Source of the DNA: JBCDBD01 sp039184335
GTDB lineage: Bacteria; Bacteroidota; Bacteroidia; Flavobacteriales; Flavobacteriaceae
Assembly: GCA_039184335.1 (NCBI GenBank)
Contig: JBCDBD010000023.1
Location: 1-57,551 of the forward strand
Length of the DNA: 57,551 bases
Direction of reading: 5' to 3'
Shown here: in pieces, positions 1 to 8,525 of the stretch
How positions within the stretch are numbered: the first letter of the stretch is position 1
Layout of the letters: every line of letters begins with the position of its first letter
Notes under the pieces: model-generated
Told to the model about the DNA's origin: nothing
The model's input: the letters and a program-made list of their open reading frames with translations, nothing else
Database searches by the model: none
Translations under genes and position numbers: made by a program

Positions 1-441
1 AACAGCGGCGGGGTCGTCGATACTGACCACAACCGAATCATCGTCGGTGAAGCTACTGCTGCCCACACCATCGGTAGCACTGATCGAACCATTGTCCGTT
101 GCGTCCAAAGTGACCGATACGGCCTCGTCAGTCTCCACCACAGTGTCGCCCGTCGTGGTCACATCAACCGTCGCAGTGGTGTCGCCCGAAGAGATCAACA
201 CGCTGCTGCTGGTACCGTCCTCATTGCCGCCGTTGATCGTATAGTCGACCGTGGTGTCGTTGATGGGGTCTGCTAGGTCCAAGCTTATCGTAAAGGTGAT
301 CGTCGCAGGTCCAACATCCCCTTCGGCAACTGTCGCAGGGTTATCGATACTAATTGTCTGGGAAAATGCGGATACTCCACAAAACAGCAAAAACGAAAAA
401 AGGAAGCATTGGTTGGTTCCAAAGATACAATACGGAAACAT
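1..441 (-). CDS. Calx-beta repeat surface protein, N-terminal fragment (runs off the left edge)
   Basis: Reading the minus strand from the ATG at 441 gives an open frame of 147 codons that is still open at base 1. Residues 1-27 look like a Sec signal peptide, with a hydrophobic core (CFLFSFLLF) and likely cleavage at FS|Q. A Calx-beta-like unit follows (about 30-138), rich in D, T, S and V, with an SIDNPATVAEG start and an FTDDD end. A second copy begins at residue 139 (VSIDDPAAV), so the unit is about 109 residues. Calx-beta repeats build extended Ca-binding surface proteins, so export and a cell-surface role are inferred. An AAAGAG stretch lies just upstream of the ATG. An in-frame ATG at 468 is an alternative start. 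The coding DNA is richer in G+C than its neighbours. The C-terminus, and any sorting domain, is outside the window. Confidence 0.75.
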   Translation of the reverse strand, partial: MFPYCIFGTNQCFLFSFLLFCGVSAFSQTISIDNPATVAEGDVGPATITFTISLDLADPINDTTVDYTINGGNEDGTSSSVLISSGDTTATVDVTTTGDTVVETDEAVSVTLDATDNGSISATDGVGSSSFTDDDSVVVSIDDPAAV

Positions 442-616
442 TTCATGCTCTTTAAAGTAGGATAACATTCTTACTATTTGATTTTCAACGAATTCCTTTT
501 GTTGTTGGCTGGATTTGGGAAGACTCAATATTACTAAAAAATGAAAGAATGTACCAACTTTACGGATTAAATCTATGTTTCTAGGATAAAATGCCAAAAA
601 ACAGGTATTGTGGCAA

Positions 617-1501
617 TCATTCTACACTCGCCGAAGCAACTTCGACATCTGAAGCAATTTTTCTCACTAGACCCTGCAATACCTTACCAGGACCCACTTC
701 GACAAAGGTCTTTGCCCCATCTTTTGCCATATGTTGTATACTTTGTGTCCATTTGACTGGAGCTGTCAATTGGGAAATCAAGTTCTTCTTGATATCATCT
801 GCGGTCGTCACCGCTATCGTCGCCACGTTCTGATAAATGGCACATGAGGGTTGGTGAAAACTGGTCGCTTCAATAGCCGTGGCCAACTCTTCCCTGGCAG
901 GTTCCATCAATGGGGAATGAAAAGCTCCACCAACAGGTAGCACCAAAGCCCTTCTAGCCCCTGCTTCCTTTAACATTTCACATGCCGTATTCACCGCTTC
1001 CACCTCTCCTGAAATCACCAATTGCCCAGGACAATTGTAATTGGCGGGTACCACGACACCCGGTGTTTCTTCACATATCCTTTCCACAATTTCATCAGCA
1101 AGCCCTAAAACTGCAGCCATGGTGCTTGGTTTCATTTCACAAGCTTTCTGCATTGCCAAAGCCCTTTTGGAAACCAATTGCAGTCCATCTTCAAAATTGA
1201 GTGTACCATTGGCAACCAAAGCTGAAAATTCACCTAATGAATGCCCAGCTACCATGTCTGGCCTAAAATTATCTCCCAGCACCTTGCGCAATATTACGGA
1301 ATGTAAAAAAATTGCCGGTTGCGTAACCCTGGTCTGTTTCAAATCATCAGCGGTACCCTCAAACATGATGTCTGTGATGGAAAAGCCTAGAATTCCATTG
1401 GCGCGTTCGAACAGTTCTTGGGCTTGTGGGTGTTTTTCATACAAATCCAACCCCATACCAACAAACTGTGCCCCTTGTCCGGGAAAAACATATGCCTTCA
1501 T
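617..1501 (-). CDS. fabD: Malonyl-CoA:ACP transacylase
   Basis: This cytoplasmic enzyme moves malonyl groups from CoA to acyl carrier protein, supplying chain-extension units for fatty-acid synthesis. The 294-residue length is normal for FabD. The N-terminus has the GQGAQ motif (9-13). The nucleophile elbow is GHSLGEFSAL, with the catalytic serine at about residue 88, and the second catalytic residue is the histidine in GGAFHSPLM (about 195). The frame starts at the only sensible ATG, which opens the conserved MKAYVFPGQG sequence. The gene lies 34 bases after the gamma-carbonic-anhydrase-like gene, so co-transcription is likely. No clear terminator follows it. Confidence 0.95.
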   Translation of the reverse strand: MKAYVFPGQGAQFVGMGLDLYEKHPQAQELFERANGILGFSITDIMFEGTADDLKQTRVTQPAIFLHSVILRKVLGDNFRPDMVAGHSLGEFSALVANGTLNFEDGLQLVSKRALAMQKACEMKPSTMAAVLGLADEIVERICEETPGVVVPANYNCPGQLVISGEVEAVNTACEMLKEAGARRALVLPVGGAFHSPLMEPAREELATAIEATSFHQPSCAIYQNVATIAVTTADDIKKNLISQLTAPVKWTQSIQHMAKDGAKTFVEVGPGKVLQGLVRKIASDVEVASASVE

Positions 1502-1535
1502 TATAATCGCTTTTTAGTGCGCCAAAAATAGCCAT

Positions 1536-2045
1536 TTATTTGAACCAACTGCTGTACTTTACATAGTTATTGGCGATACGGTCAATTTCACCCAAGCTCA
1601 ATTCTGGACTTATTTCTTTTATTTTTCTTGCTGGCATTCCGGCAAAAACTGAACCACTAGGCACGTAGGTACCTTTGGTAACCACAGCCCCCGCAGCAAT
1701 GATCGAATTGCTTTCGATGACACAATCGTCCATAACAATCGCACCCATTCCGACCAATACATTGTCATGAATCGTACAGCCATGTACTACGGCATTATGC
1801 CCAATGGAAACAAAGTTTCCAATTGTAGTAGGCGATTTTTGGTAGGTACAGTGGATTACAGCACCATCTTGTACATTGACCTTATCACCCATTTTGATGT
1901 AGTGCACATCACCTCGAACTACAGCATTGAACCATATACTGCATTGCCCCCCCATGATCACCTCACCAATTACCGTTGCGTTTTCAGCAATAAAACAATC
2001 CTCACCAATTACTGGTGACTTTCCATTAACAGATCTTATAAGCAT
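1536..2045 (-). CDS. Gamma-carbonic-anhydrase-like hexapeptide-repeat protein (YrdA/PaaY type)
   Basis: A 169-residue left-handed beta-helix protein made of hexapeptide repeats through about residue 150. The RGD motif (44-46) and three histidines at about 65, 83 and 88 (in VIHC and GHNAVVHGC) match the metal ligands of the gamma-class carbonic anhydrase family. Members bind Zn or Fe; some hydrate CO2, but many bacterial ones have no proven activity, so the reaction here is uncertain. It sits 30 bases after the LytTR regulator and 34 bases before fabD, and is probably co-transcribed with both. Length and residues are normal for the YrdA/PaaY subgroup. Confidence 0.85.
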   Translation of the reverse strand: MLIRSVNGKSPVIGEDCFIAENATVIGEVIMGGQCSIWFNAVVRGDVHYIKMGDKVNVQDGAVIHCTYQKSPTTIGNFVSIGHNAVVHGCTIHDNVLVGMGAIVMDDCVIESNSIIAAGAVVTKGTYVPSGSVFAGMPARKIKEISPELSLGEIDRIANNYVKYSSWFK

Positions 2046-2075
2046 TGGCTTTTGTTATTCTGACCATCACTAAAA

Positions 2076-2810
2076 TTACTTGAAAAAAGCCAATAGTGCC
2101 GCTTTTTTTGAAGAAGAAACCAAAAGCTCCCTCCCATTGGTTAGTACAACACTGCCCCCTTTGCCTTTCTTGTACTTTTTAACTTCATTGATGTTCACAA
2201 GATATGATTTATGGATTCTGACAAAATGAGATCCAGTCAAGGCATCCTCAAAATATTTCAAGGTTTTGCTCACCAAAATTTTCTTGTGTTCCAAATAAAT
2301 TTCTGTGTAGTTATCATCGGCCTTACAGAAAAAAATATCGGATATGTTCAATACTTGAAACCCATCTTGTTGGGGCAAGGTGATTTTTCCTTCTACCTTT
2401 TTGAATCCTGTTTTCAGAATTTGCCCTTCGAGATCTTCCTCTTTTTTCTTTACCAGGGCTACATAATCAACCGCATTGATCAATTCGTCAATGTTGATCG
2501 GCTTCATCAGATAATATGCCGCATGCGCATTCAGTGCTTCAATGGCGTATTGGTCATATGCAGTGACAAATACGGTTTCGAAACTCCTATTGGGTACTTG
2601 GTCCAAAAAATCAAAGGCATTGCCAAAGGGCATTTCCACATCCAAAAAGACCAAATCAGGTCGGTGCATCTCTACCAACTGCAATCCTTCCTTAATTGAG
2701 GATGCTTCTCCTAAAAGGGAAACGTTTCCACAATATTTTGCCAAATAGTTACGAAGAATCTCTCTACTATTGGCTTCATCTTCTATGATAACCGTATTCA
2801 ATTTCATCAT
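2076..2810 (-). CDS. LytTR-family response regulator
   Basis: A 244-residue two-component regulator. The N-terminal receiver domain (about 4-120) has the acidic pair IIEDE near the start, the phosphoacceptor aspartate at about 57 (VFLDVEMP) and a conserved lysine in LMKPI near 103. The C-terminal LytTR DNA-binding domain (about 140-240) shows the typical CKADDNYTEIYL stretch and the HKSYLVN motif. LytTR regulators usually bind direct repeats upstream of their targets. Its start overlaps the stop of the histidine kinase by 4 bases, so the two are translationally coupled and almost surely cognate. Targets cannot be inferred. MM at the start leaves a one-codon ambiguity. Confidence 0.93.
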   Translation of the reverse strand: MMKLNTVIIEDEANSREILRNYLAKYCGNVSLLGEASSIKEGLQLVEMHRPDLVFLDVEMPFGNAFDFLDQVPNRSFETVFVTAYDQYAIEALNAHAAYYLMKPINIDELINAVDYVALVKKKEEDLEGQILKTGFKKVEGKITLPQQDGFQVLNISDIFFCKADDNYTEIYLEHKKILVSKTLKYFEDALTGSHFVRIHKSYLVNINEVKKYKKGKGGSVVLTNGRELLVSSSKKAALLAFFK

Positions 2811-5002
2811 ACTTTCTTAAGTTTCAAGATTACCCTTGTACCTGTTTCGTCCTTATAGAGGTTTCCAATGGCAACATCGACCTTGTTCTTGTACATTTCA
2901 TTTAAGATGGCAATTCTTTTCTTGATGTTGCCCATACCCTTAGATTTCTGTTTTTGCTGGTTCTTGGTCTTTAATGCTGCAGATTTTTCCCTTCCAATTC
3001 CGTCATCTACAATTTCAATCTTTATTGTCGACGCATCCATTGTATTGACCCCAATCTTTAAAAAGCCCTTGGTTTCTTTGTACCGCAACCCATGCCATAT
3101 GGCATTTTCAATGTAGGGCTGTAGCAGCATGGGTGGAATGTGAAACTGTGCGATATCAACATCTGCCCCAATGGAAATCTCATATGCAAACTTTTCAGGA
3201 AATCGAGAGTGCTCCAATTTGATGTACAGCTCCAACAATTCCAATTCTTTTGATAGGGGAATGAAATCTTCTTCTGAATTTTCCAAAACAGTTCGCATCA
3301 AAACCGAAAAATCACTGAGAAACCGATTGGCACTCCGCTCATCGCTCTTAGCGATAAAATTGTTTACGGAATTCAAGGCATTGAAAATAAAGTGCGGATT
3401 CATTTGGGAGCGTAGCGATCTCAGCGCCAATATATTATTGGCCAATTTTTGCTGTTTATTGCTTCGATAAAAGAAAAAGGTGGCCAGGCCCAATAAAATA
3501 ATACCGAAAAGCAAAGAGTATATGATCAAACGCTGTCTTTTATTGCTTTCTTCGAACAATTGTTGTTCGGTCAATGCCAAATTGTACTTGCTCTGTGAAA
3601 GTTCTCGTTCTTGCTCTAAACTCAGAATACGGTTTTGTTTTATGGTAATTTCACGATTTAAACGTGCCACCCTAGAAATTTCCTGTTCTTTTCGTATGTA
3701 CAAACTGTCTAGTACTACAGCATATTTTTGATATGCTTCAATCGCTTTCGAAAAATCGCCTTGGTTTTCATACACCTCAGAAAGCTTTCGGGTAGCATCT
3801 TTTTGTACCACAAAATCATCTTCACTACCTGATTCGACAATGCTACGTTGTAAATACGGAATAGCTTCTTCAAGCTTGTCCTGGGCTATGTAGGCATTGG
3901 CAATTTTATAGTTGATACGCTGCGGGGTTATGGAATCCGATGCGACCACCCCTTTGTTGTCTCCAATGGTCTGATTGGGCAATTGTTCCAATTCCCTCAA
4001 GCTTTTTTTACGCAGTTGTATCTCATCGGCAAACCGGTTTTTTTGATTGTAAAAATCCGCCACTTTCTCTTTTTCTTGAATGGAACGCTGTGGAGTCTGT
4101 TGCGCTGAAAGCTCTAGGGAGTTGGCATAAAAACCTTCTGCTACTTGAACCCGATCGCTCTTGGCATAGGTATCCCCTATTTTAGAGCTCAAATCAATGA
4201 CTTTCGGTGAGATTTGGTTCTTTTCTGCAATTTTCAGTCCCTCTTGGTAAAATTCAAGAGCGCTCTTCCCGTCTTTCATACCCACATTGGCGTCACCCAG
4301 GCTTTCATAAAGTGCTACCCGCTGGTAAGGCACCATGTTCTTGACTTTCAACAGTGGTGACACTATGTTTTCAGCTGCCACAAATTCCTTATTGAGCACA
4401 TAGGTTTGGCCTAACAATAAAGTGGTTCGTATTGATTTCTTTTTTGCTAAGGCATATTTGAAGTTGTCTATCGCCAAATCATATTGTTGATGAAACAGAT
4501 AGATCTCACCAAGTAAGGTATACGACCTTGACAACTCACCCTTATTGCCATTTTTTCCCAAAACTGCTATGGACTGCACGATGAAATCGATGCTTTTTTC
4601 AATATCTTCCTTTTTGTAAAATTCAGCGGAATCGAGAAAAATCTGGAAACTTGAAATCTGTTTTACTGATGCATCCCTTCTTGATATTGAAGATTGATAT
4701 CCCTTGACCAATACCTTAACATCTTCATCTGATTTAATGCGGTAGCGAATGGTTTCAAACTCAGGACTTTTAAAAATCAACAGGTCACCCATAGCTACCC
4801 GTATCTTAAACTCTCCCAATACATCGGTAACCGTATATGCTCCTTTACCATTGGTAACCTCAACCCCGGGTATTGGTGCATAATTCTCTTTTCCTTTTAC
4901 AGAACCTTTGATTTGAACAACTGCCCCCTCATTCGGTAGCTGACAGAAAACAACAGCCGAAACCATCAAAAAAAGAAATACTATTGAACGATACCTTGAC
5001 AT
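2807..5002 (-). CDS. LytS-type sensor histidine kinase with carboxypeptidase-regulatory-like and TPR sensor region
   Basis: Starting from the ATG at 5002 the protein has 731 residues and a good signal peptide (SIVFLFLMVSAVVF, then CQ). The upstream in-frame ATG at 5044 would add 14 residues and is the alternative start. The order is: a carboxypeptidase-D-regulatory-like beta domain (about 25-95); several TPR helices (about 110-450); a coiled coil; one membrane helix (IIYSLLFGIILLGLATFFF); then the cytoplasmic His_kinase domain of the LytS class. The phosphoacceptor is the histidine in NPHFIFNALN (about residue 537), followed by an HATPase domain with VDDGIGR and KGMGN. The long sensory part is predicted to be periplasmic; its ligand is unknown. 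It overlaps the LytTR regulator and is preceded by a candidate promoter. Confidence 0.9.
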   Translation of the reverse strand: MSRYRSIVFLFLMVSAVVFCQLPNEGAVVQIKGSVKGKENYAPIPGVEVTNGKGAYTVTDVLGEFKIRVAMGDLLIFKSPEFETIRYRIKSDEDVKVLVKGYQSSISRRDASVKQISSFQIFLDSAEFYKKEDIEKSIDFIVQSIAVLGKNGNKGELSRSYTLLGEIYLFHQQYDLAIDNFKYALAKKKSIRTTLLLGQTYVLNKEFVAAENIVSPLLKVKNMVPYQRVALYESLGDANVGMKDGKSALEFYQEGLKIAEKNQISPKVIDLSSKIGDTYAKSDRVQVAEGFYANSLELSAQQTPQRSIQEKEKVADFYNQKNRFADEIQLRKKSLRELEQLPNQTIGDNKGVVASDSITPQRINYKIANAYIAQDKLEEAIPYLQRSIVESGSEDDFVVQKDATRKLSEVYENQGDFSKAIEAYQKYAVVLDSLYIRKEQEISRVARLNREITIKQNRILSLEQERELSQSKYNLALTEQQLFEESNKRQRLIIYSLLFGIILLGLATFFFYRSNKQQKLANNILALRSLRSQMNPHFIFNALNSVNNFIAKSDERSANRFLSDFSVLMRTVLENSEEDFIPLSKELELLELYIKLEHSRFPEKFAYEISIGADVDIAQFHIPPMLLQPYIENAIWHGLRYKETKGFLKIGVNTMDASTIKIEIVDDGIGREKSAALKTKNQQKQKSKGMGNIKKRIAILNEMYKNKVDVAIGNLYKDETGTRVILKLKKV

Positions 5003-5075
5003 AAATACAATTACACGGATAAACTTAGTGGAATTATAGCGCACTAAAAAATAGGGATAGCATTGAAAACCGACC

Positions 5076-5111
5076 CAAAAATACCATTCATTCCTATGTT
5101 ACACATTCAAA
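5076..5111 (-). promoter_or_regulatory. Candidate promoter of the histidine kinase operon
   Basis: On the minus strand, TATTTTTG (5083-5076) is a full match to the Bacteroidota -7 element TAnnTTTG. A TTTG lies at 5111-5108, 24 bases upstream, slightly longer than the usual spacing. Transcription would start near 5070, just before either candidate start codon of the kinase. Confidence 0.45.
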
Positions 5112-5214
5112 TGTTGCTTTGACTCACCGAAACGGTAGCTATGCTCATTGCACGTTTTCAAGAAAAAAGTTTGCACCTACTTTTAGCTCCGATCATCAAA
5201 AAAAAATAACAATT

Positions 5215-6387
5215 ATGAAAAGTGTAAATCTTATTTTAGGAGCATGCCTACTCTCGATTACGGCGATTAATGGCTACAGCTGCAAAATTGATTCGAAAAA
5301 AACAGCGGGCGAAACCTTGACTGCAGAGGCCAATTTGCCCAAAATAAAGGAGCAATATGTCAAAATTGCGTTGCTTTTGGACACCAGCAATAGTATGGAC
5401 GGGCTTATCAACCAGGCAAAGGCACATCTTTGGGATGTTGTCAATGAATTCACCTATGCCAAATGCGGTAATGACCAAAGACCGCTACTACAGATTGCCC
5501 TCTACGAATATGGTAATGATAATTTAGTTGCCAAGGAAGGGTACATCAGACAAGTATTGGGCTTCAGCGGTGATCTGGATCAAATTTCAGAAAAACTCTT
5601 TTCATTGACCACCAATGGCGGAGAGGAGTTTTGTGGCGAAGTCATCCATACATCACTTCAACAATTGAACTGGGGCAAAAATGAAGATGACCTAAAATTG
5701 ATCTTTATTGCGGGCAATGAACCGTTCACACAAGGAAAATTCGACTATAGGGACGCTGTTACCAATGCCAAGGAAAAAGATGTGCTTGTAAATACTATTT
5801 TTTGTGGAAACTATGAACAAGGTGTTTCGACCGATTGGAAAAATGGTGCGCTATTGACCGGAGGGGAATATATGGCCATCGACCACAATCAACAAATTGT
5901 CCATATTGCCACTCCATATGATGATATTATCATACAATTGAACTCACAATTGAACGACACCTATGTTTCTTATGGATCTGTAGGAGCGCAAAAGAAACAG
6001 TTACAATCCATACAAGACACCAATGCGGCCAAACTTCAAGAAGATGTTGCCGTCAAACGGGCGGTAAGCAAAAGCTCACGTTTGTATAAAAACTCGGAGT
6101 GGGACTTAGTGGACGCCATAGCAGAAGAATCCGTGACGATTGAAGATATTGCACTTGAAGATCTTCCGGCTGAATTGAAAGGCAAGTCAGATGACCAAAT
6201 CAAAACATATATTGACATAAAAAAAACGGAACGCCACCGAATACAAAAAGAGATTCAAGCGCTCCATGTGAAAAGAGAAGCATACATCGCCAAAAAACAA
6301 CAGACCGAAAAGGGTGAACTTGAAAATGCCATGCTTTCTGCAATCAAAAGACAAGCTGCCCAAAAAAAATATATTTGGGAGAAATGA
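5215..6387 (+). CDS. von Willebrand factor A domain protein, probable lipoprotein
   Basis: The ATG at 5215 gives 390 residues and a typical export signal; the frame is open further upstream to 5119, but that stretch is low-complexity and unlikely to be translated. A cysteine after GYS (about residue 24) suggests lipidation, although the lipobox is not perfect. A vWA domain follows (about 45-250), with an intact MIDAS motif DTSNS (56-60) for a divalent metal. It resembles the putative periplasmic vWA proteins of Bacteroidota. The last 90 residues are charged and helical, probably a coiled coil, ending in a basic tail. It stands alone between the divergent kinase operon and the convergent porP-like gene. 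The function is not known; binding of a partner through the MIDAS is the reasonable inference. Confidence 0.75.
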   Translation: MKSVNLILGACLLSITAINGYSCKIDSKKTAGETLTAEANLPKIKEQYVKIALLLDTSNSMDGLINQAKAHLWDVVNEFTYAKCGNDQRPLLQIALYEYGNDNLVAKEGYIRQVLGFSGDLDQISEKLFSLTTNGGEEFCGEVIHTSLQQLNWGKNEDDLKLIFIAGNEPFTQGKFDYRDAVTNAKEKDVLVNTIFCGNYEQGVSTDWKNGALLTGGEYMAIDHNQQIVHIATPYDDIIIQLNSQLNDTYVSYGSVGAQKKQLQSIQDTNAAKLQEDVAVKRAVSKSSRLYKNSEWDLVDAIAEESVTIEDIALEDLPAELKGKSDDQIKTYIDIKKTERHRIQKEIQALHVKREAYIAKKQQTEKGELENAMLSAIKRQAAQKKYIWEK

Positions 6388-6411
6388 TATGGATCGATCA
6401 AGTAGTCAAAT

Positions 6412-6443
6412 GGTCCATTGCTTTTAGGCAATGGGCCTTTTTT
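6412..6443 (+). terminator. Rho-independent terminator after the vWA gene
   Basis: A 10-bp stem (6412-6421 with 6428-6437, one G-T pair) and a 6-base loop are followed by six T at 6438-6443. It lies 24 bases after the vWA stop and reaches the stop of the convergent porP-like gene. Confidence 0.85.
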
Positions 6444-7437
6444 AATAATTCGCTGCCGGACAATAACAATCGTACCTATTTTCTGATACCTGACCCATAT
6501 TGTACCCAATGGTAATTTGGTGAAAACCACCATTATCAAAACGAATGTCCCCAGATTGGTATGAGTAGTTATACGAGAACATAAAGTTGTTGACATTGAC
6601 TCCCACAATAGGCGTATACAACTGTAAGCGCTGTTCCCCAAAGCTTCCATCTTGCACAAATTGGGCCCCATCAAAACTTCTTCGGTACGATAACCCGCCC
6701 CAAATCTGGCCAAAACTTACATCTTTGTACACCTTGGCGTTAAAATCAATGGTCTTTTCTTCGGTAAACTCCGTCAGCTGCAACAACACAGAAGGTTCAA
6801 CTCGCCATTCACTCTTACCGAAAACATAACCCACAGAAAACAAATACCTTCTCAAATTATCAAATTCCTCTGCAGTGTAAAGATCACGGCCGCTCCCTAA
6901 AATATTCAATATGGCGGCATGGGCATAAAACTCGAAGAGACTATAAGAGACCCCAAGGTCAATATTGTAATAGCTGGTCGTATTCTTTGTACCGGTAACA
7001 ATAGGATCGGGAATTACCGACCGGAATTCCGTTTCGTCTAGACTGCTTAAGATAATACCTGCACTTAAACCAAAAGACAATTGGTTCAAGGTTCGAAAAT
7101 CACCCCCCAGTTGAAGGTGGTGTGCGTAGGTACCCTTAAACCCTGTCTGCGAATGATATCCATTGGAATCATTGAATATGATACCCCCGATACCACTGCG
7201 CTCACCAACCCTAAAATGTGCATTGAAGGTTTGTAAATTTGGTGCTTCATCCACATTGAACCACTGTTGCCGTGCCGTTAACCGCAACTTGCCCCCTTCG
7301 CCAATACCAGCCATAGACGGATACACCAAGTAATAGTTATCAGATAGGTAATCGAAATATACGGGTATGCCTTCTTGGGCCTTTAAAGCCAAACTAAACA
7401 CTACAAAAAGTAGGAGGGCAGTTAATTGGCGTTTCAT
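6442..7437 (-). CDS. PorP/SprF family type IX secretion outer-membrane protein
   Basis: A 331-residue protein with signal peptide MKRQLTALLLFVVFSLALKA|Q and then an outer-membrane beta-barrel. The PorP/SprF hallmarks are the early YLVYPSMAG motif, LTARQQW, GIGGIIFNDSNGYHSQTG, and a C-terminal ITIGYNMG strand. PorP and SprF anchor or help secrete T9SS substrates; each of the many paralogs tends to serve a specific adhesin encoded beside it. Here no large T9SS substrate is adjacent: the neighbours are a vWA protein and Nfu. Its partner is therefore unknown. The protein ends in a Cys-rich tail (YDCYCP). Confidence 0.85.
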   Translation of the reverse strand: MKRQLTALLLFVVFSLALKAQEGIPVYFDYLSDNYYLVYPSMAGIGEGGKLRLTARQQWFNVDEAPNLQTFNAHFRVGERSGIGGIIFNDSNGYHSQTGFKGTYAHHLQLGGDFRTLNQLSFGLSAGIILSSLDETEFRSVIPDPIVTGTKNTTSYYNIDLGVSYSLFEFYAHAAILNILGSGRDLYTAEEFDNLRRYLFSVGYVFGKSEWRVEPSVLLQLTEFTEEKTIDFNAKVYKDVSFGQIWGGLSYRRSFDGAQFVQDGSFGEQRLQLYTPIVGVNVNNFMFSYNYSYQSGDIRFDNGGFHQITIGYNMGQVSENRYDCYCPAANY

Positions 7438-7536
7438 ATAGGTTTTGGGGTAAATTTATCTTCAACAGCGTTCAAACAGTTAAATAACGTTGTAAATGTC
7501 GCATTATTATATATTTTAAACATGGTATTTACTTTG

Positions 7537-7544
7537 TATTTTTG
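7537..7544 (+). promoter_or_regulatory. Possible -7 element for the nfu gene
   Basis: TATTTTTG matches TAnnTTTG and ends 15 bases before the ATG at 7560. No TTG is seen at the expected upstream spacing. If real, it lies over the possible TTG codon at 7542 and so supports the ATG at 7560 as the start. Confidence 0.3.
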
Positions 7545-7559
7545 CCAAAAAGATTTTGC

Positions 7560-8456
7560 ATGAAATCGTATCACATCACAACGGTCGAAACCAATACCCC
7601 CTCAATTTTAAAGTTTGAGGCCAACCATTTTCTGGTCAAGGACAACTATGAGTACAAAAACATCGATGAGGCGAAGAATTCACCCTTGGCCCAGCAGTTG
7701 TTCTATCTGCCATTTGTGAAGACCGTCTATATATCCAGTAATTTTGTTGCCATTGAACGATTTGATATCGTAGATTGGGCCGATGTGAAAAGTGAGGTAG
7801 CACAACAGCTTGTAGAATATTTGAACGATGGGGGGATCATAGTGAATGAAGTCCCTTCGGGTGAAAAGCTACCCGTCACCTTGTATGCAGAGGTCACCCC
7901 AAATCCTTCAGTAATGAAATTTGTGGCCAATAAAGTCATTGTCCCCACTGTTTTTGAGTTTAAAAATATTGATGAGGCCAAAGACTCAGAACTGGCCAAG
8001 CAATTGTTCCATTTTCCATTCGTAAAAGAGGTGTTCTTTGATGAAAACTATATTTCGATTACCAAATACGATATCGCTGATTGGGACGAGGTAACGCCGC
8101 AACTACGTGAGTTGATACGTGATTTTCTGGTCGAAGGCAAAGAGGTGGTATCGTCTTTAGCTACGGCCACAGCCCAGCAAAACAACCATGCCGACTTGGA
8201 TCAAGTGGACTTTGATGATACTTCAAAAGAAATCATTGCCATTCTCGATGAGTATGTAAAGCCAGCCGTGGCAAGTGATGGCGGCAACATTCTTTTCGAA
8301 TCGTATGAAAAAGAAAGCCGTACCGTCAATGTCATTCTTCAAGGGGCTTGCAGTGGATGTCCATCATCTACTTTTACCCTTAAAAATGGTATCGAGACCA
8401 TGCTAAAAAATATGATGGGTGACAAAGTTCGGGAGGTTGTAGCGCTCAATGGTTGA
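7560..8456 (+). CDS. NifU-like Fe-S scaffold/carrier with two Nfu N-terminal domains
   Basis: A 298-residue cytoplasmic protein that probably carries Fe-S clusters to target enzymes. It has two tandem Nfu N-terminal domains, at about 1-95 and 105-195. They are clearly duplicated: FEANHFLV, NIDEAKNSPLAQQLF and PFVKTVYI in the first match FVANKVIV, NIDEAKDSELAKQLF and PFVKEVFF in the second. A linker rich in A, Q and N leads to the C-terminal NifU domain (about 220-298), with the cluster-binding CSGC motif. The chosen start is the ATG at 7560; a TTG at 7542 would add six residues. It is followed by the dodecin gene 69 bases downstream. Confidence 0.92.
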   Translation: MKSYHITTVETNTPSILKFEANHFLVKDNYEYKNIDEAKNSPLAQQLFYLPFVKTVYISSNFVAIERFDIVDWADVKSEVAQQLVEYLNDGGIIVNEVPSGEKLPVTLYAEVTPNPSVMKFVANKVIVPTVFEFKNIDEAKDSELAKQLFHFPFVKEVFFDENYISITKYDIADWDEVTPQLRELIRDFLVEGKEVVSSLATATAQQNNHADLDQVDFDDTSKEIIAILDEYVKPAVASDGGNILFESYEKESRTVNVILQGACSGCPSSTFTLKNGIETMLKNMMGDKVREVVALNG

Positions 8457-8525
8457 TTTTCAGTTTTCTTTAAGGAATATCTTCGATTAATTTCCATAAA
8501 TTGAGAAAATTTAAAATCATTACCC

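Noticed and set aside
47..460. Two plus-strand frames of 65 and 69 codons
   Set aside because: They mirror the minus-strand Calx-beta gene, which has a signal peptide and repeat pattern; the plus frames have none.
1041..1517. A 158-codon plus-strand frame
   Set aside because: It lies entirely antisense to fabD, whose motifs are complete.
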